Positions 5,765-12,934 of a stretch of DNA of 13,146 nucleotides are shown one piece after another. Both the position numbers and the translations under genes were made by a program. The stretch lies in NCBI GenBank assembly GCA_947471245.1, contig CANIXM010000016.1:1-13146 (forward strand), given 5' to 3'. Under the pieces are notes generated by a model. It saw only the letters and a program-made list of their open reading frames with translations, searched no databases and was not told where the DNA came from. Origin of the DNA: Paludibacteraceae bacterium. GTDB lineage: Bacteria > Bacteroidota > Bacteroidia > Bacteroidales > Paludibacteraceae. Every line of letters begins with the position of its first letter. Within the stretch, counting starts at the first letter, position 1.

Positions 5765-5786
5765 TTGATAATTGATAATTGATAAT
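5761..5786. repeat. ATAATTG heptamer array at the nfnB-like stop codon
   Basis: Nearly four units of ATAATTG start within the last codons; the stop TAA (5762-5764) is itself part of the first unit. It is the same heptamer as at 3915-4125, again placed exactly at a stop codon. Confidence 0.75.
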
Positions 5787-5796
5787 GAATATTCTA

Positions 5797-5824
5797 CCGC
5801 CTTTTGATTTGTTTCAAAAGGCGG
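5797..5824 (+). terminator. Terminator hairpin after the nfnAB-like operon
   Basis: CCGCCTTTTGA (5797-5807) and TCAAAAGGCGG (5814-5824) form a perfect 11-bp stem with a 6-nt loop, followed by the T-rich AGTTGTTT. It lies 32 nt after the stop codon. Confidence 0.65.
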
Positions 5825-5876
5825 AGTTGTTTGACCGCTGTCGATAAATTCGGTATTAGTACACACAAAGCAGTAT

Positions 5877-5884
5877 TACATTTG
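5877..5884 (+). promoter_or_regulatory. Candidate -7 box of the Tim44-like gene
   Basis: TACATTTG matches TAnnTTTG and lies 22 nt before the ATG at 5907. No convincing -33 element was found. Confidence 0.4.
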
Positions 5885-5906
5885 GATTACAGGAAGTAAA
5901 CACATT

Positions 5907-6500
5907 ATGCAAAATCAAGTGATTGAATTTTTGGCGAATAATATTGATCATGTTATAAAAGGTATTATTGGCTTATTGTTTTTTATTTACGGCATATACA
6001 GACCCTTCAGAGTACGATTCATTCTCAAAAGAAGTGAAGAAACCGATCCAATATGGAAGAATAATGTCCTTTTATGCGCAGCGGAAAAAGCCTTCTACTT
6101 AATACACGAGTCGTTAGCTAAGCGAGACAGCGCTGTAATTGGGGATTTCGTTACAGACCACATGTTTAAATTACAACAGAGAGAAATTGATGAGTTGATA
6201 GCAAACAAGCAATTGTACAAATACGCTTCAATCAAAATATCAAAAATGGATATTATTGGTTGCGAGAACTATAAAGACAATGTGGGTGACAACTATAGTG
6301 TAAATATTATCGGGGAAATGATTTCCTATATCACCGATGAGTCAAAAAACGAATTTATTCACTCTCATCCTTCAAATCTAAGAAGATTCAATTGTATATT
6401 AGACTTTTACAGAGATAGCGACGGATGGTACCTCCATGATTTCTTTGAAGACTGCACAGAAGATGATATTACGGTAAGCGGTCTTTATCTAGAAAATTGA
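5907..6500 (+). CDS. Tim44-like domain protein, membrane anchored
   Basis: The 197-residue protein has one N-terminal hydrophobic segment (about 13-31, VIKGIIGLLFFIYGIY). A soluble domain follows whose pattern resembles the Tim44-like fold (NTF2-like): an A-F-x2-I-H-x-S-L helix near 62-70, then residues 79-101 ending in REIDELIANK, and mixed strands ending in GWYLHDFFEDCTEDD. Bacterial Tim44-like proteins are poorly characterised and may bind lipid or membrane partners. There is no signal peptidase site, so it is probably an inner-membrane protein with a cytoplasmic domain. It stands alone, with its own candidate promoter, and is convergent with the next gene. The family call is by pattern only. 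Confidence 0.55.
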   Translation: MQNQVIEFLANNIDHVIKGIIGLLFFIYGIYRPFRVRFILKRSEETDPIWKNNVLLCAAEKAFYLIHESLAKRDSAVIGDFVTDHMFKLQQREIDELIANKQLYKYASIKISKMDIIGCENYKDNVGDNYSVNIIGEMISYITDESKNEFIHSHPSNLRRFNCILDFYRDSDGWYLHDFFEDCTEDDITVSGLYLEN

Positions 6501-6536
6501 GTGAGTAAAATTAAGCCTTTTCTCCTACTACTTTTC

Positions 6537-7145
6537 TTAAAACAACTTCAAATAAGGTGTGTAATCTTGTTTTAATTCTGCATCGAAATACTTAAACAAG
6601 ATAACTGTTTCCGTTACATTCCCAACTAAAGATACAAAACTAATGTAGTTGGAATGTATTTCATAGTTCAGAAACCCAACAGCAAAATAAAACATGAATT
6701 GCAGAGGTGAAAGAACTAAAAAGTTAATTATCAACCACAAATGATTGTTCAAGCTTATTTGATTGTATTCCTTATACAGTTCAAATCCAAAGTTGATATA
6801 GAAGATACATAGAATAGCAACACTCACTAGAAATAGAACCGAAAATAATTCATCTACTTCAGATAATTCAAGCCAAAAACTCATACTAATAAAACTGATG
6901 AGTACATAAGAAAACTTCTGTCCAAGTGTAGAAAAATTTGATTTGAGTGTTACATAAAATAGCGTGTAATTGAGAATCACAGATAGGGAAAATACTATTC
7001 CCAATATCATTTCTAGATTTGGGTAATCTTTTACAAAGCCCAATTGGCAATCAAAAACAAAATCCTCAATATCCAATAGCAGCATTACCGGAAATAACCA
7101 TTTTCCTAGTTGAAGTATTCTATCATTTTTTTTATCATTTCTCAT
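6537..7145 (-). CDS. Multi-pass membrane protein of unknown function
   Basis: The 202-residue protein has about five to six hydrophobic segments (roughly 15-26, 47-67, 78-93, 100-121, 136-159 and 166-185), a short basic N-terminus (MRNDKKNDR) and few charged residues between. I recognise no family or catalytic motif. It converges on the Tim44-like gene with a 36-bp gap. The ATG at 7145 is the first in frame and precedes the first hydrophobic segment. No consensus promoter is obvious upstream; 7146-7257 is AT-rich and holds no gene. Confidence 0.7.
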   Translation of the reverse strand: MRNDKKNDRILQLGKWLFPVMLLLDIEDFVFDCQLGFVKDYPNLEMILGIVFSLSVILNYTLFYVTLKSNFSTLGQKFSYVLISFISMSFWLELSEVDELFSVLFLVSVAILCIFYINFGFELYKEYNQISLNNHLWLIINFLVLSPLQFMFYFAVGFLNYEIHSNYISFVSLVGNVTETVILFKYFDAELKQDYTPYLKLF

Positions 7146-7257
7146 TATTATTCACAATATCACATTGATTTGTATGTTATTAGCTTTTTTGTTTTACTAT
7201 TTGTCATTTTTTTGTTCCCTAGCATAAAAGCATCACTTTAAGTTCCGTTTGATGTCA

Positions 7258-7898
7258 TTAGAATCTGTATCCAACAGAAATTCCGAACATTACAAAATAA
7301 TTTCTCGCAACAGGATAAATGGGTTTTCCATATTGTGAATATAAATAAAGTTGTTCTTTTGTCCAATTTCCACCAAGTTTAGGAATTTGTTTATTAAATA
7401 ACTCATCTTTGTCAAATAAATCGTAAACTGCAATTAAAGGTGAGTAATAAACCTTCAGAATTAATCCGCCAGTCAATTTATCAAAACGATAACCAACCGA
7501 AGGTACAAAATAAATAGCTTCAGATTGTATTGACCATTCGTGAGGGATTCCGAAAAGTCCAGCGGAACATCTCGTGATTTGAATTCCTTTGATATATGAA
7601 GTACCAATCCCTAGTTCTAAATGGTGTTGCTTAGTTCCAGTCAACATGTTGATACCAATTGGAATCCCTGTAAACTGCATCATGCCCCTGAATAATAACC
7701 AAAACCTATTCTAGCATTCAGTTTGTAATCTTTAATTTTTGCTACTTCGTATTATCCATTTAGTGAGTATGAACCACTGTTTCCAACTAAATCAAGTATT
7801 AGTGCTACGTTTTTCGGCTTGTTTTGGGAGTTTACAAGTAAACTAAATGTCAAAAGACACAGTAAAAGTCCAAAATTAAGTTTAAGTCTAAGTTTCAT
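7258..7898 (-). pseudogene. Outer-membrane beta-barrel protein pseudogene (stop plus frameshift)
   Basis: Reading starts at the ATG at 7898 with a signal peptide (MKLRLKLNFGLLLCLLTFSLL..NSQ) and continues KNVALILDLVGNSGSYSLNG to a TAA at 7752-7754. The same frame then reads on sensibly (YEVAKIKDYKLNARIGFGYYSG) to a second break at 7683-7688. From there a different frame continues with MMQFTGIPIGINMLTGT and ends GISVGYRF, the aromatic C-terminus of an outer-membrane barrel. One lost G in the GGGG run (7685-7688) would explain the shift. Restored, it would be a secreted barrel of about 210 residues with the GNSGSYS and RIGFGYY patterns of a small Bacteroidota barrel family. It directly follows the radical SAM fragment, and the same arrangement recurs at 12887-13146. 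Confidence 0.8.
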
Positions 7899-8110
7899 GT
7901 TGTTGTTTGGCAGTTTATTTTTTTTATTGGTTTGTTGCATTCTTCAGTTGTTCGTTATGACAAACGAGAACATTTTTCTTTTCGCCATGCCAGTAATGAT
8001 ATCCATTTCCCTGGCAGTTTTTATACTCTTTACATTCGGCACACTTTCCTGTTTTCGTCCAACTTCTGTCTCTGAATATGCAGTATTTAGTCTGCCAGAC
8101 ACAAAAGAAG
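7861..8110. repeat. Long direct repeat, copy 1
   Basis: This 250-bp stretch matches 12903-13146 with about 15 substitutions and one 6-nt gap (hand alignment, about 94%). It covers the 3' end of the radical SAM piece and the first codons of the following signal peptide. Similarity ends at about 7861 on the left; on the right it is cut by the window end. Confidence 0.9.
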
Positions 8111-8271
8111 TTGTCTGTGTAAATATTGCCTTGAACAAATGTTAGGTTATTCGACTCAAAATTACTGTTAATTTTTTGCATAGCCAAGGCTGGCTTTGAC
8201 TTTTTGTTTGTGGATAACAGTATTTTATGCTTTGCATTATCCATTGATATACAAGTAATTAAACATAACAA
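7924..8271 (-). pseudogene. C-terminal SPASM-type fragment of a radical SAM enzyme
   Basis: This 115-codon open frame ends at 7924. Its last 60-70 residues contain GNIYTDNFFCVWQTKY, RDRSWTKTGKCAEC and KEYKNCQGNGYHYW, then VLVCHNEQL. Cysteines spaced CxxCx5C with a later C resemble the auxiliary-cluster (SPASM/twitch) C-terminus of peptide- or lipoprotein-modifying radical SAM enzymes. The N-terminal barrel with CxxxCxxC, normally about 300 residues, is missing. The first 40 codons (MLCLITCISMDNAKHK...) do not look like that family, so the piece is 5'-truncated, with a break somewhere in about 8150-8271. The same C-terminus recurs intact at 12960-13146. Family assignment is by motif; the exact subfamily is not certain. 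Confidence 0.65.
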
Positions 8272-8273
8272 AA

Positions 8274-8295
8274 GCCAGCGAATTACTCCGCTGGC
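8274..8295 (-). terminator. GCCAGCG/CGCTGGC hairpin, orphan terminator
   Basis: A 7-bp stem with an 8-nt loop; on the minus strand it is followed by TTTTGTT. There is no minus-strand gene upstream of it (8296-8679), so it is either a relic of a lost gene or an interspersed repeat. Confidence 0.4.
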
Positions 8296-8363
8296 GTCTC
8301 AGATGAGGGTAGGCTGTTTCTGTTCGGCGTATGGCTTCGCCTACGTCGTAGCTAAAAGACGTG

Positions 8364-8379
8364 TCCGCCCACTGGCGGA
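8364..8379. repeat. TCCGCC-CACT-GGCGGA interspersed palindrome
   Basis: A 6-bp palindrome of the same family as the one used as the terminator at 198-215. Nearby GGCTTCGCC (8333-8341) and GTAGTC-AGGA-GACTAC (8449-8464) are further small hairpins. Confidence 0.55.
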
Positions 8380-8447
8380 AAGGCTACTGCATTGCAAACT
8401 TGAAAGATAAATGAGTATTAAAAGCAGGAGCTTTTATTCTAGCAGAC

Positions 8448-8526
8448 CGTAGTCAGGAGACTACGCTCAACAAGGGTGGTTTTCAGAATGGGACTGAACA
8501 CTACCACCCCCGTTGAAAAATCGGGG
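8448..8526. other. Cluster of hairpins in the 408-bp gap before the AraC gene
   Basis: CGTAGTC-AGGA-GACTACG (8448-8465) comes first. GGGTGGT (8474-8480) can pair with ACCACCC (8503-8509), and CCCCG (8508-8512) with CGGGG (8522-8526). The last two overlap by two bases and so compete. The gap 8272-8679 holds no plausible gene. Its GC content and hairpin density are higher than the neighbouring DNA, which fits repeat debris or an unrecognised structured RNA. Confidence 0.45.
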
Positions 8527-8679
8527 CAAACTTTGCGACTTACTAACAGTTCGGAGCGAACCCCCGCCTGGAAGGGACTTACACTCTCTGGGAACACACA
8601 CTACAAAATATTCTTTAACTGAAAATAATTGTATGTTTACAATTTTGAATAGCTTGCTGCGTTTATCAAATAAAAAAAT

Positions 8680-9528
8680 ATGACTCACGAATACTTTCAT
8701 ACAACAACAAAAGCTTACTTTTCTGTTCAATCAATTTCCGATTATGTAAAAAAGCCGGAATCAGCAGGTCTGAATAAGTGGTTTACTATACTTATAGTTT
8801 GCGATGGCGAAGGCGATATGTCTATAGATGAGCATTTTTTGCCCATTAGTAAGCCCATAGCCATTTTTGTAACCCCTGGACAACACACCGATATTCCGAA
8901 CGATACAGAGGTAGAAGGTTATGCAATTTCGTTTAATCAAGAGTTCTATTGTATCGAATATCACGACAGTGAAGTATCGTGCCAAGGCTTGCTTTTTGTA
9001 AACAACCTCAGTTCGGTTCATTTTTTACTCGACCAGCATCAACTTGCCATCTATTCCAACACTGCTAAAGAGATGATTGCTGAATTGGACAACATGGACT
9101 CTTTACAAGATGAGATGCTGAAGAATCTTCTAAAAAACCTTCTTATTCGTTCTAACAGACTATTTCGTGCGCAGATGAGTATTGACGGAGCTGAAGATGC
9201 AATTATTGATTTTGCAAGAAAATTTAGCGATCTGGTTGAGAAACATTTTAAAGAAATTAAAAAGGTGGATAGTTACGCCGAAATGATGGCCATAGCTCCA
9301 GCATCATTAACAAAAAAACTACAAAAACTTGGAATTGATTCCCCTTCTAGAATTATAAAAAATAGGGCGGTAACCGAAGCCAAACGGCTGTTGATATACA
9401 CGGATAAATCAGTCAAAGAGATTTCTGCGATCATTGGATATGAGGATCCATTTTATTTCAGCCGCCTATTTAGCAAAGAAACTGGTGTTTCGCCTAGTGA
9501 TTACAAAAAGCACCACACAAAATCATAA
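8680..9528 (+). CDS. AraC-family transcriptional regulator
   Basis: The 282-residue protein has an AraC-type N-terminal sensing domain (about 1-165; cupin-like stretch AIFVTPGQHTDIP at 61-73). A C-terminal pair of helix-turn-helix motifs follows: the first at about 197-217 (VDSYAEMMAIAPASLTKKLQ), the second at about 244-266 (SVKEISAIIGYEDPFYFSRLF), then the family signature SPSDYKKHH. The ligand is unknown. It reads in the same direction as the redox genes that start 100 bp downstream, so it is their likely regulator, perhaps responding to an envelope or oxidative signal; that link is inferred. The ATG at 8680 is preceded by an A-rich stretch typical of this phylum's start sites. Confidence 0.9.
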   Translation: MTHEYFHTTTKAYFSVQSISDYVKKPESAGLNKWFTILIVCDGEGDMSIDEHFLPISKPIAIFVTPGQHTDIPNDTEVEGYAISFNQEFYCIEYHDSEVSCQGLLFVNNLSSVHFLLDQHQLAIYSNTAKEMIAELDNMDSLQDEMLKNLLKNLLIRSNRLFRAQMSIDGAEDAIIDFARKFSDLVEKHFKEIKKVDSYAEMMAIAPASLTKKLQKLGIDSPSRIIKNRAVTEAKRLLIYTDKSVKEISAIIGYEDPFYFSRLFSKETGVSPSDYKKHHTKS

Positions 9529-9590
9529 GAATACCAAATTTGTCCATTATTTAAGAAAATCAATCCATTCCAAAGGTAACTGATAAGTTC

Positions 9591-9598
9591 TAATTTTG
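9591..9598 (+). promoter_or_regulatory. Candidate -7 box of the redox operon
   Basis: TAATTTTG matches TAnnTTTG, 30 nt before the ATG at 9629. There is no good -33 box, which would fit an activator-dependent promoter controlled by the adjacent AraC protein. Confidence 0.45.
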
Positions 9599-9628
9599 TT
9601 TCAGTATAAATTTTAAAAATCAAATTAT

Positions 9629-10630
9629 ATGAAACAGAAAAGTAAATTTGGTATTGGATCGCTGATATTGGCATCCAAGACTCTGGTAAGCCTTCTTATT
9701 TTCGCATTGGTACTTACATCATGTTCAAAAAAGGAAGAAGAAATGAGTGAACCACTTACAATGGGTGTCAGCGCTCCTTCGTTTTCTTTAAAATCTTTGG
9801 ATGGATCTGATGTTGCACTTTCCAATTTCAGCAATAAAGTGGTTGTGCTATTTTTCTTTGGCAACAATTGCCCATCATGCAAAGCAGCAGCTCCAAGTGT
9901 CCAAAGCATGTTAGTAACCCCATTTGCATCAAGTACTGATTATATGGTGTTAGGTCTCGACCAATGGAATGGCAACACAGCCTCGGTTCAAGCCTTTAAA
10001 ACTGCTACTGGAGTGTCATTTCCACTCCTACTGAATGCTTCGGGCGTGGCTTCTGATTACAAAACTACGTATGACAGAATTGTAGTAATTGATAAAGCTG
10101 GGAAAATTGCTTTTTCAGGGAAACAATCTGTGGCATCCGACATTGCAGCTGCAAAAGCAAAAGTGATGCAACTTATCAATCCTATAAATTCTGACCCTAA
10201 TTCTACTGCCGAAACAGCACCTAGTTTTACGTTAAAATCTTTAGATGGCAATGACGTTGCTCTTTCCAATTTGACCAATAAGGTGGTTTTACTATTTTTC
10301 TTTGGAAACAATTGCCCATCGTGCAAAGCCGTAGCTCCCAGTATTGAAAGTATGCTAGTAACTCCATTTGCCTCAAACACGGATTATATGGTGTTAGGTC
10401 TTGACCAATGGAATGGTAACTCCGCCTCGGTGCAAGCCTTTAAGACGGCTACCGGAGTGTCATTCCCCCTCCTTATGAATGCATCGGCTGTAGCTGCCGA
10501 CTATAAAACTACGTATGATAGAATTGTAGTAATTGATAAAGCGGGGAAAATTGCATTTACTGGAAAACAGTCGGCTACATCAGATATTGCCGCGGCAAAA
10601 ACTAAGGTGATGAGTTTATTGGCCAAATAA
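9629..10630 (+). CDS. Lipoprotein with two tandem thioredoxin-fold (peroxiredoxin/TlpA-like) CPSC domains
   Basis: The 333-residue protein has a signal peptide ending in the lipobox LTSC (Cys32), so it should be lipidated in the envelope. Two domains follow, about residues 47-186 and 195-333, offset by 148 residues. Both read APSF[ST]LKSLDG[SN]DVALSN, FFFGNNCPSCK, YMVLGLDQWNGN and TTYDRIVVIDKAGKIAF. Active-site pairs are Cys81/Cys84 and Cys229/Cys232. Where thioredoxins have a cis-proline before the V-I-D strand, both domains have Arg (150 and 298), as peroxiredoxins do, so this is a CxxC/peroxiredoxin hybrid. DNA identity between the halves is also high, so the duplication is recent or kept homogeneous. 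Probable role: thiol-disulfide exchange or peroxide reduction in the periplasm; the substrate is unknown. First gene of the redox set. Confidence 0.85.
   Translation: MKQKSKFGIGSLILASKTLVSLLIFALVLTSCSKKEEEMSEPLTMGVSAPSFSLKSLDGSDVALSNFSNKVVVLFFFGNNCPSCKAAAPSVQSMLVTPFASSTDYMVLGLDQWNGNTASVQAFKTATGVSFPLLLNASGVASDYKTTYDRIVVIDKAGKIAFSGKQSVASDIAAAKAKVMQLINPINSDPNSTAETAPSFTLKSLDGNDVALSNLTNKVVLLFFFGNNCPSCKAVAPSIESMLVTPFASNTDYMVLGLDQWNGNSASVQAFKTATGVSFPLLMNASAVAADYKTTYDRIVVIDKAGKIAFTGKQSATSDIAAAKTKVMSLLAK
9770..10620 (+). repeat. Intragenic tandem duplication, 444-bp period
   Basis: Nucleotide stretches such as GATTATATGGTGTTAGGTCT and ATTGTAGTAATTGATAAAGC recur exactly 444 bp apart. The two halves encode the two CPSC domains. 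Confidence 0.9.
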
Positions 10631-10637
10631 GATATCG

Positions 10638-10673
10638 GTTTCAATTTCTTTGAAAGTCTAAAGAAATTGAAAC
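10638..10673. terminator. Perfect 14-bp inverted repeat after the lipoprotein gene
   Basis: GTTTCAATTTCTTT (10638-10651) and AAAGAAATTGAAAC (10660-10673) pair perfectly around an 8-nt loop, 7 nt after the stop codon. There is no T-tract, so it could be a weak terminator or an mRNA 3'-end stabiliser. Confidence 0.5.
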
Positions 10674-10678
10674 ACATC

Positions 10679-10722
10679 TACATACTGCAACTTGGATTCT
10701 CAAATGCTCGTTGCAGTATGTA
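10679..10722. terminator. Perfect 13-bp inverted repeat before the TlpA gene
   Basis: TACATACTGCAAC (10679-10691) and GTTGCAGTATGTA (10710-10722) pair perfectly around an 18-nt loop, 5 nt after the previous hairpin and 26 nt before the next ATG. The pair of hairpins is well placed to lower read-through or to protect separate mRNA segments. Confidence 0.5.
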
Positions 10723-10748
10723 TGTAACACATAAAAACACATACAATC

Positions 10749-11234
10749 ATGAAAACTTTATTAATTATGGCATGTGCATTATTTTCATATTATGGATTAA
10801 CAGCACAAAATGTGAGCAATTTTGAGTACAAGGATTTGGAAAACAATTCGCGGAGTTTCAACGAACTAAAAGGCGAAAAACTTACACTTATCGATTTTTG
10901 GGCTACATGGTGTAAGCCCTGCAACAAGGCAATTCCTGAGCTTAACAAAATCTATGACTTTTATAAAGGCAAAGGTGTAGAAATAATTGGAATTAATTGC
11001 GATGGTCCGAGGAGTATTTCTAAGGTGGCTCCGCTGAGCAAATCGTTGCAAATTCAGTATCCTGTTTTGCTGGATATCAATTCAGAATTAAAATCGGAAT
11101 TAAATATCCTAGTTTTTCCTACCCTTATTATGGTTAATTCGAAGGGAAAGATAGTTTGGATTCACGAGGGATTCGTTTCTGGCGATACAGAGATAATAAT
11201 TTCAGAGATTGAAAAACAATTAAAAGAAAACTGA
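10749..11234 (+). CDS. Secreted TlpA-like thiol-disulfide oxidoreductase
   Basis: The 161-residue protein has a signal peptide (1-20, ending LTAQ) and a single thioredoxin fold. The active site is WATWCKPCNKAIPEL (Cys55/Cys58), with cis-proline Pro124 in VFPTLI and the VNSKGKIVWIHEG strand after it. It keeps the cis-proline that the upstream lipoprotein domains lack, so the two are different kinds of thiol protein. Likely periplasmic, reducing or isomerising disulfides. Its stop codon is 2 bp before the next ATG, so it is surely co-transcribed with, and perhaps translationally coupled to, the DUF6029-like gene, suggesting the barrel or its partners as a substrate. Confidence 0.88.
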   Translation: MKTLLIMACALFSYYGLTAQNVSNFEYKDLENNSRSFNELKGEKLTLIDFWATWCKPCNKAIPELNKIYDFYKGKGVEIIGINCDGPRSISKVAPLSKSLQIQYPVLLDINSELKSELNILVFPTLIMVNSKGKIVWIHEGFVSGDTEIIISEIEKQLKEN

Positions 11235-11236
11235 AA

Positions 11237-12706
11237 ATGAACAGGATACTCTTGTCCTTTATTCTTCTTGTGCTTTTTTTGAGCATTAATTTTCGTTTGC
11301 AAGCTCAGTTAAATGGAAACAATTTGGCGGAATATCAACATGGCCGATTGCCTAACGATACATCTTCTACATCAACCCTATACGACCGATTGGTGGCCAA
11401 CTACAATTATAAGTTCTTAAAAGCAAGTGCTACGATAGAGCAGTTTAACACCCCACTTGCAGGAAGCAGTTATGTGAATCTATCTCAATTTTCACTCCAA
11501 TACAAATTAAAACCATTTGAAATAAAAATCGGAAACTATTACGAAACTATAGGAAGAGGCTTATTATTAAGGTCTTTTGAAATTCCTGGGGCAATTCTAC
11601 AGGACTTAAGTTACCGGTCGCGTCATTATTTCAATCGTGATTTGTTAGGAATTAGTGTTAAGTATAATTATAAGAATTTCAAAACAAAAATTCTTTATGG
11701 TAATCCACTGAATTACGTTTTTCCTCCCACGCAGAGCTTTAACGATAGGAGGTCTGATGCAATTTTTGCTATTAACACTGAATATAGTCTGAAGAAACAA
11801 ACAATTGGTATAGCTGCCATGAAACATACAAATGGAGTAAATGAAAATGTATTTTTAATGGGGAATGTTTCGGGTAGTGTTTCAACAGGTATTTCATATT
11901 ATACCGAACTTGCTAAAAATGTTAGCGACTTTAAAATGGATGATTTTTCCACCCAATCGTCTTATGCATTCTACAGTAGTTTAAATTATTCAAAAAATAG
12001 CTTTGGATTAAGTGCCGAATACAAAAAATACAACAATTTCCTTATTGGTTCTGGAATAAATGAACCTCCTGCCTTAATAAAAGAACACTCTTATAAAGTC
12101 TTAAACAGAAGTACACATGTACTGCAACCAACAAACGAAACTGGATATCAGATTGAACTTTTTTACACCTTCCTCAACCAATCAACTTTGACATTTAACA
12201 ATTCTATTGCTATAAATCAGTTTGGGAATAGAACAGTGTTTCAGGAATTCTTTCTCGAGTATGACTTTCCCATTTCAGAAAAACACTCTGCAAAGGTTTT
12301 TGCCGATTATGCAGAAGACCCATTTAAATTAGAGGAGCAAAGAGTATCTGCTGGGTTAAGCACCGATTGGAAAGTTTTCGGGAATTCATCAATTAAAACC
12401 GACTACGAGATTCAAACATTTAAACGATTAGGCAAGAAATATCAAAATCATGTATGTGTATTGGGATATGCCTATAAATCAAATATCATTTGTAACATCG
12501 TAGCTGAATACAGCGATGATTCATTTATCGTTGTTGGTGGTTCAAAAATATGGATAGGAGGATACTTAAAATATCAGGTTAACGATAAAAACACATTACA
12601 AGTTTTTGCTGGAGAGCGACGTGGCGGACCAGCGTGTAACGCAGGAATATGCTATGAAGTATTGGATTTTAAAGGAGTTGAATTGCGATTGACCAGTAGG
12701 TTCTAA
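11237..12706 (+). CDS. DUF6029-like outer-membrane protein
   Basis: The 489-residue protein has a signal peptide ending LQAQ (about residue 24) and then alternating beta-strand patterns throughout, with a C-terminal Phe (RLTSRF) as in outer-membrane barrels. Sections such as YDRLVANYNYKFLKASATIEQF, IKIGNYYETIGRGLLLRSFE and the C-terminal GERRGGPACNAGICYEV resemble the DUF6029 family of Bacteroidota, whose function I do not know. The CNAGIC pair near the C-terminus could form a disulfide handled by the TlpA-like protein encoded 2 bp upstream. The ATG at 11237 is chosen because it starts the signal peptide. Last gene of the redox cassette. Confidence 0.75.
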   Translation: MNRILLSFILLVLFLSINFRLQAQLNGNNLAEYQHGRLPNDTSSTSTLYDRLVANYNYKFLKASATIEQFNTPLAGSSYVNLSQFSLQYKLKPFEIKIGNYYETIGRGLLLRSFEIPGAILQDLSYRSRHYFNRDLLGISVKYNYKNFKTKILYGNPLNYVFPPTQSFNDRRSDAIFAINTEYSLKKQTIGIAAMKHTNGVNENVFLMGNVSGSVSTGISYYTELAKNVSDFKMDDFSTQSSYAFYSSLNYSKNSFGLSAEYKKYNNFLIGSGINEPPALIKEHSYKVLNRSTHVLQPTNETGYQIELFYTFLNQSTLTFNNSIAINQFGNRTVFQEFFLEYDFPISEKHSAKVFADYAEDPFKLEEQRVSAGLSTDWKVFGNSSIKTDYEIQTFKRLGKKYQNHVCVLGYAYKSNIICNIVAEYSDDSFIVVGGSKIWIGGYLKYQVNDKNTLQVFAGERRGGPACNAGICYEVLDFKGVELRLTSRF

Positions 12707-12754
12707 TCTTATAAACCCTAGTTGATCGTTGGGTGTTTTAGCATGAGATGTTAG

Positions 12755-12774
12755 GCGAAGTTTCCAAACTTCGT
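12755..12774. terminator. CGAAGTTT-CC-AAACTTCG hairpin repeat downstream of the DUF6029-like gene
   Basis: An 8-bp inverted repeat (12756-12773) about 50 nt after the stop codon, without a T-tract. Its context (TTAGGCGAAGTTT) looks like an interspersed Bacteroidota palindrome. It may mark the 3' end of the operon, facing the convergent minus-strand gene. Confidence 0.4.
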
Positions 12775-12850
12775 CGTGATAGAAGCTGGCCTCCGGCTGG
12801 CATATTAAAAATAAAATGTCTCCCGCTCGCCCCGTTGTGTAATCGGTGTG

Positions 12851-12866
12851 TTGCTCGGTAGAGCAA
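12851..12866. other. TTGCTC-GGTA-GAGCAA hairpin
   Basis: A 6-bp stem with a 4-nt loop between the convergent genes, in a 180-bp spacer (12707-12886) that shows no gene. It is followed by A-rich DNA on the plus strand, so it is not a typical terminator for either direction. Confidence 0.3.
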
Positions 12867-12886
12867 GAAAAAAGTGATATTAGTTT

Positions 12887-12934
12887 TCAAAGCATAAAAA
12901 TCAGTAAAAGCCCAAAATTAAGTCTGAGTTTCAT
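12887..12934 (-). pseudogene. Truncated signal peptide of a second barrel gene copy
   Basis: Directly after the radical SAM stop codon a frame starts MKLRLNFGLLLIFML and ends at TGA (12889-12887). Its first 11 residues match the signal peptide of the barrel pseudogene at 7898 except for a two-residue gap. After that, similarity stops, so the downstream gene of this copy has been lost. Confidence 0.6.

Noticed and set aside
8204..8410. 68-codon plus-strand frame
   Set aside because: It crosses the orphan hairpin at 8274 and palindromic repeats, with no start context or domain pattern.
8467..8730. 87-codon minus-strand frame overlapping the AraC gene start
   Set aside because: It overlaps a well-supported gene and runs through the hairpin region; it has no recognisable family or signal.
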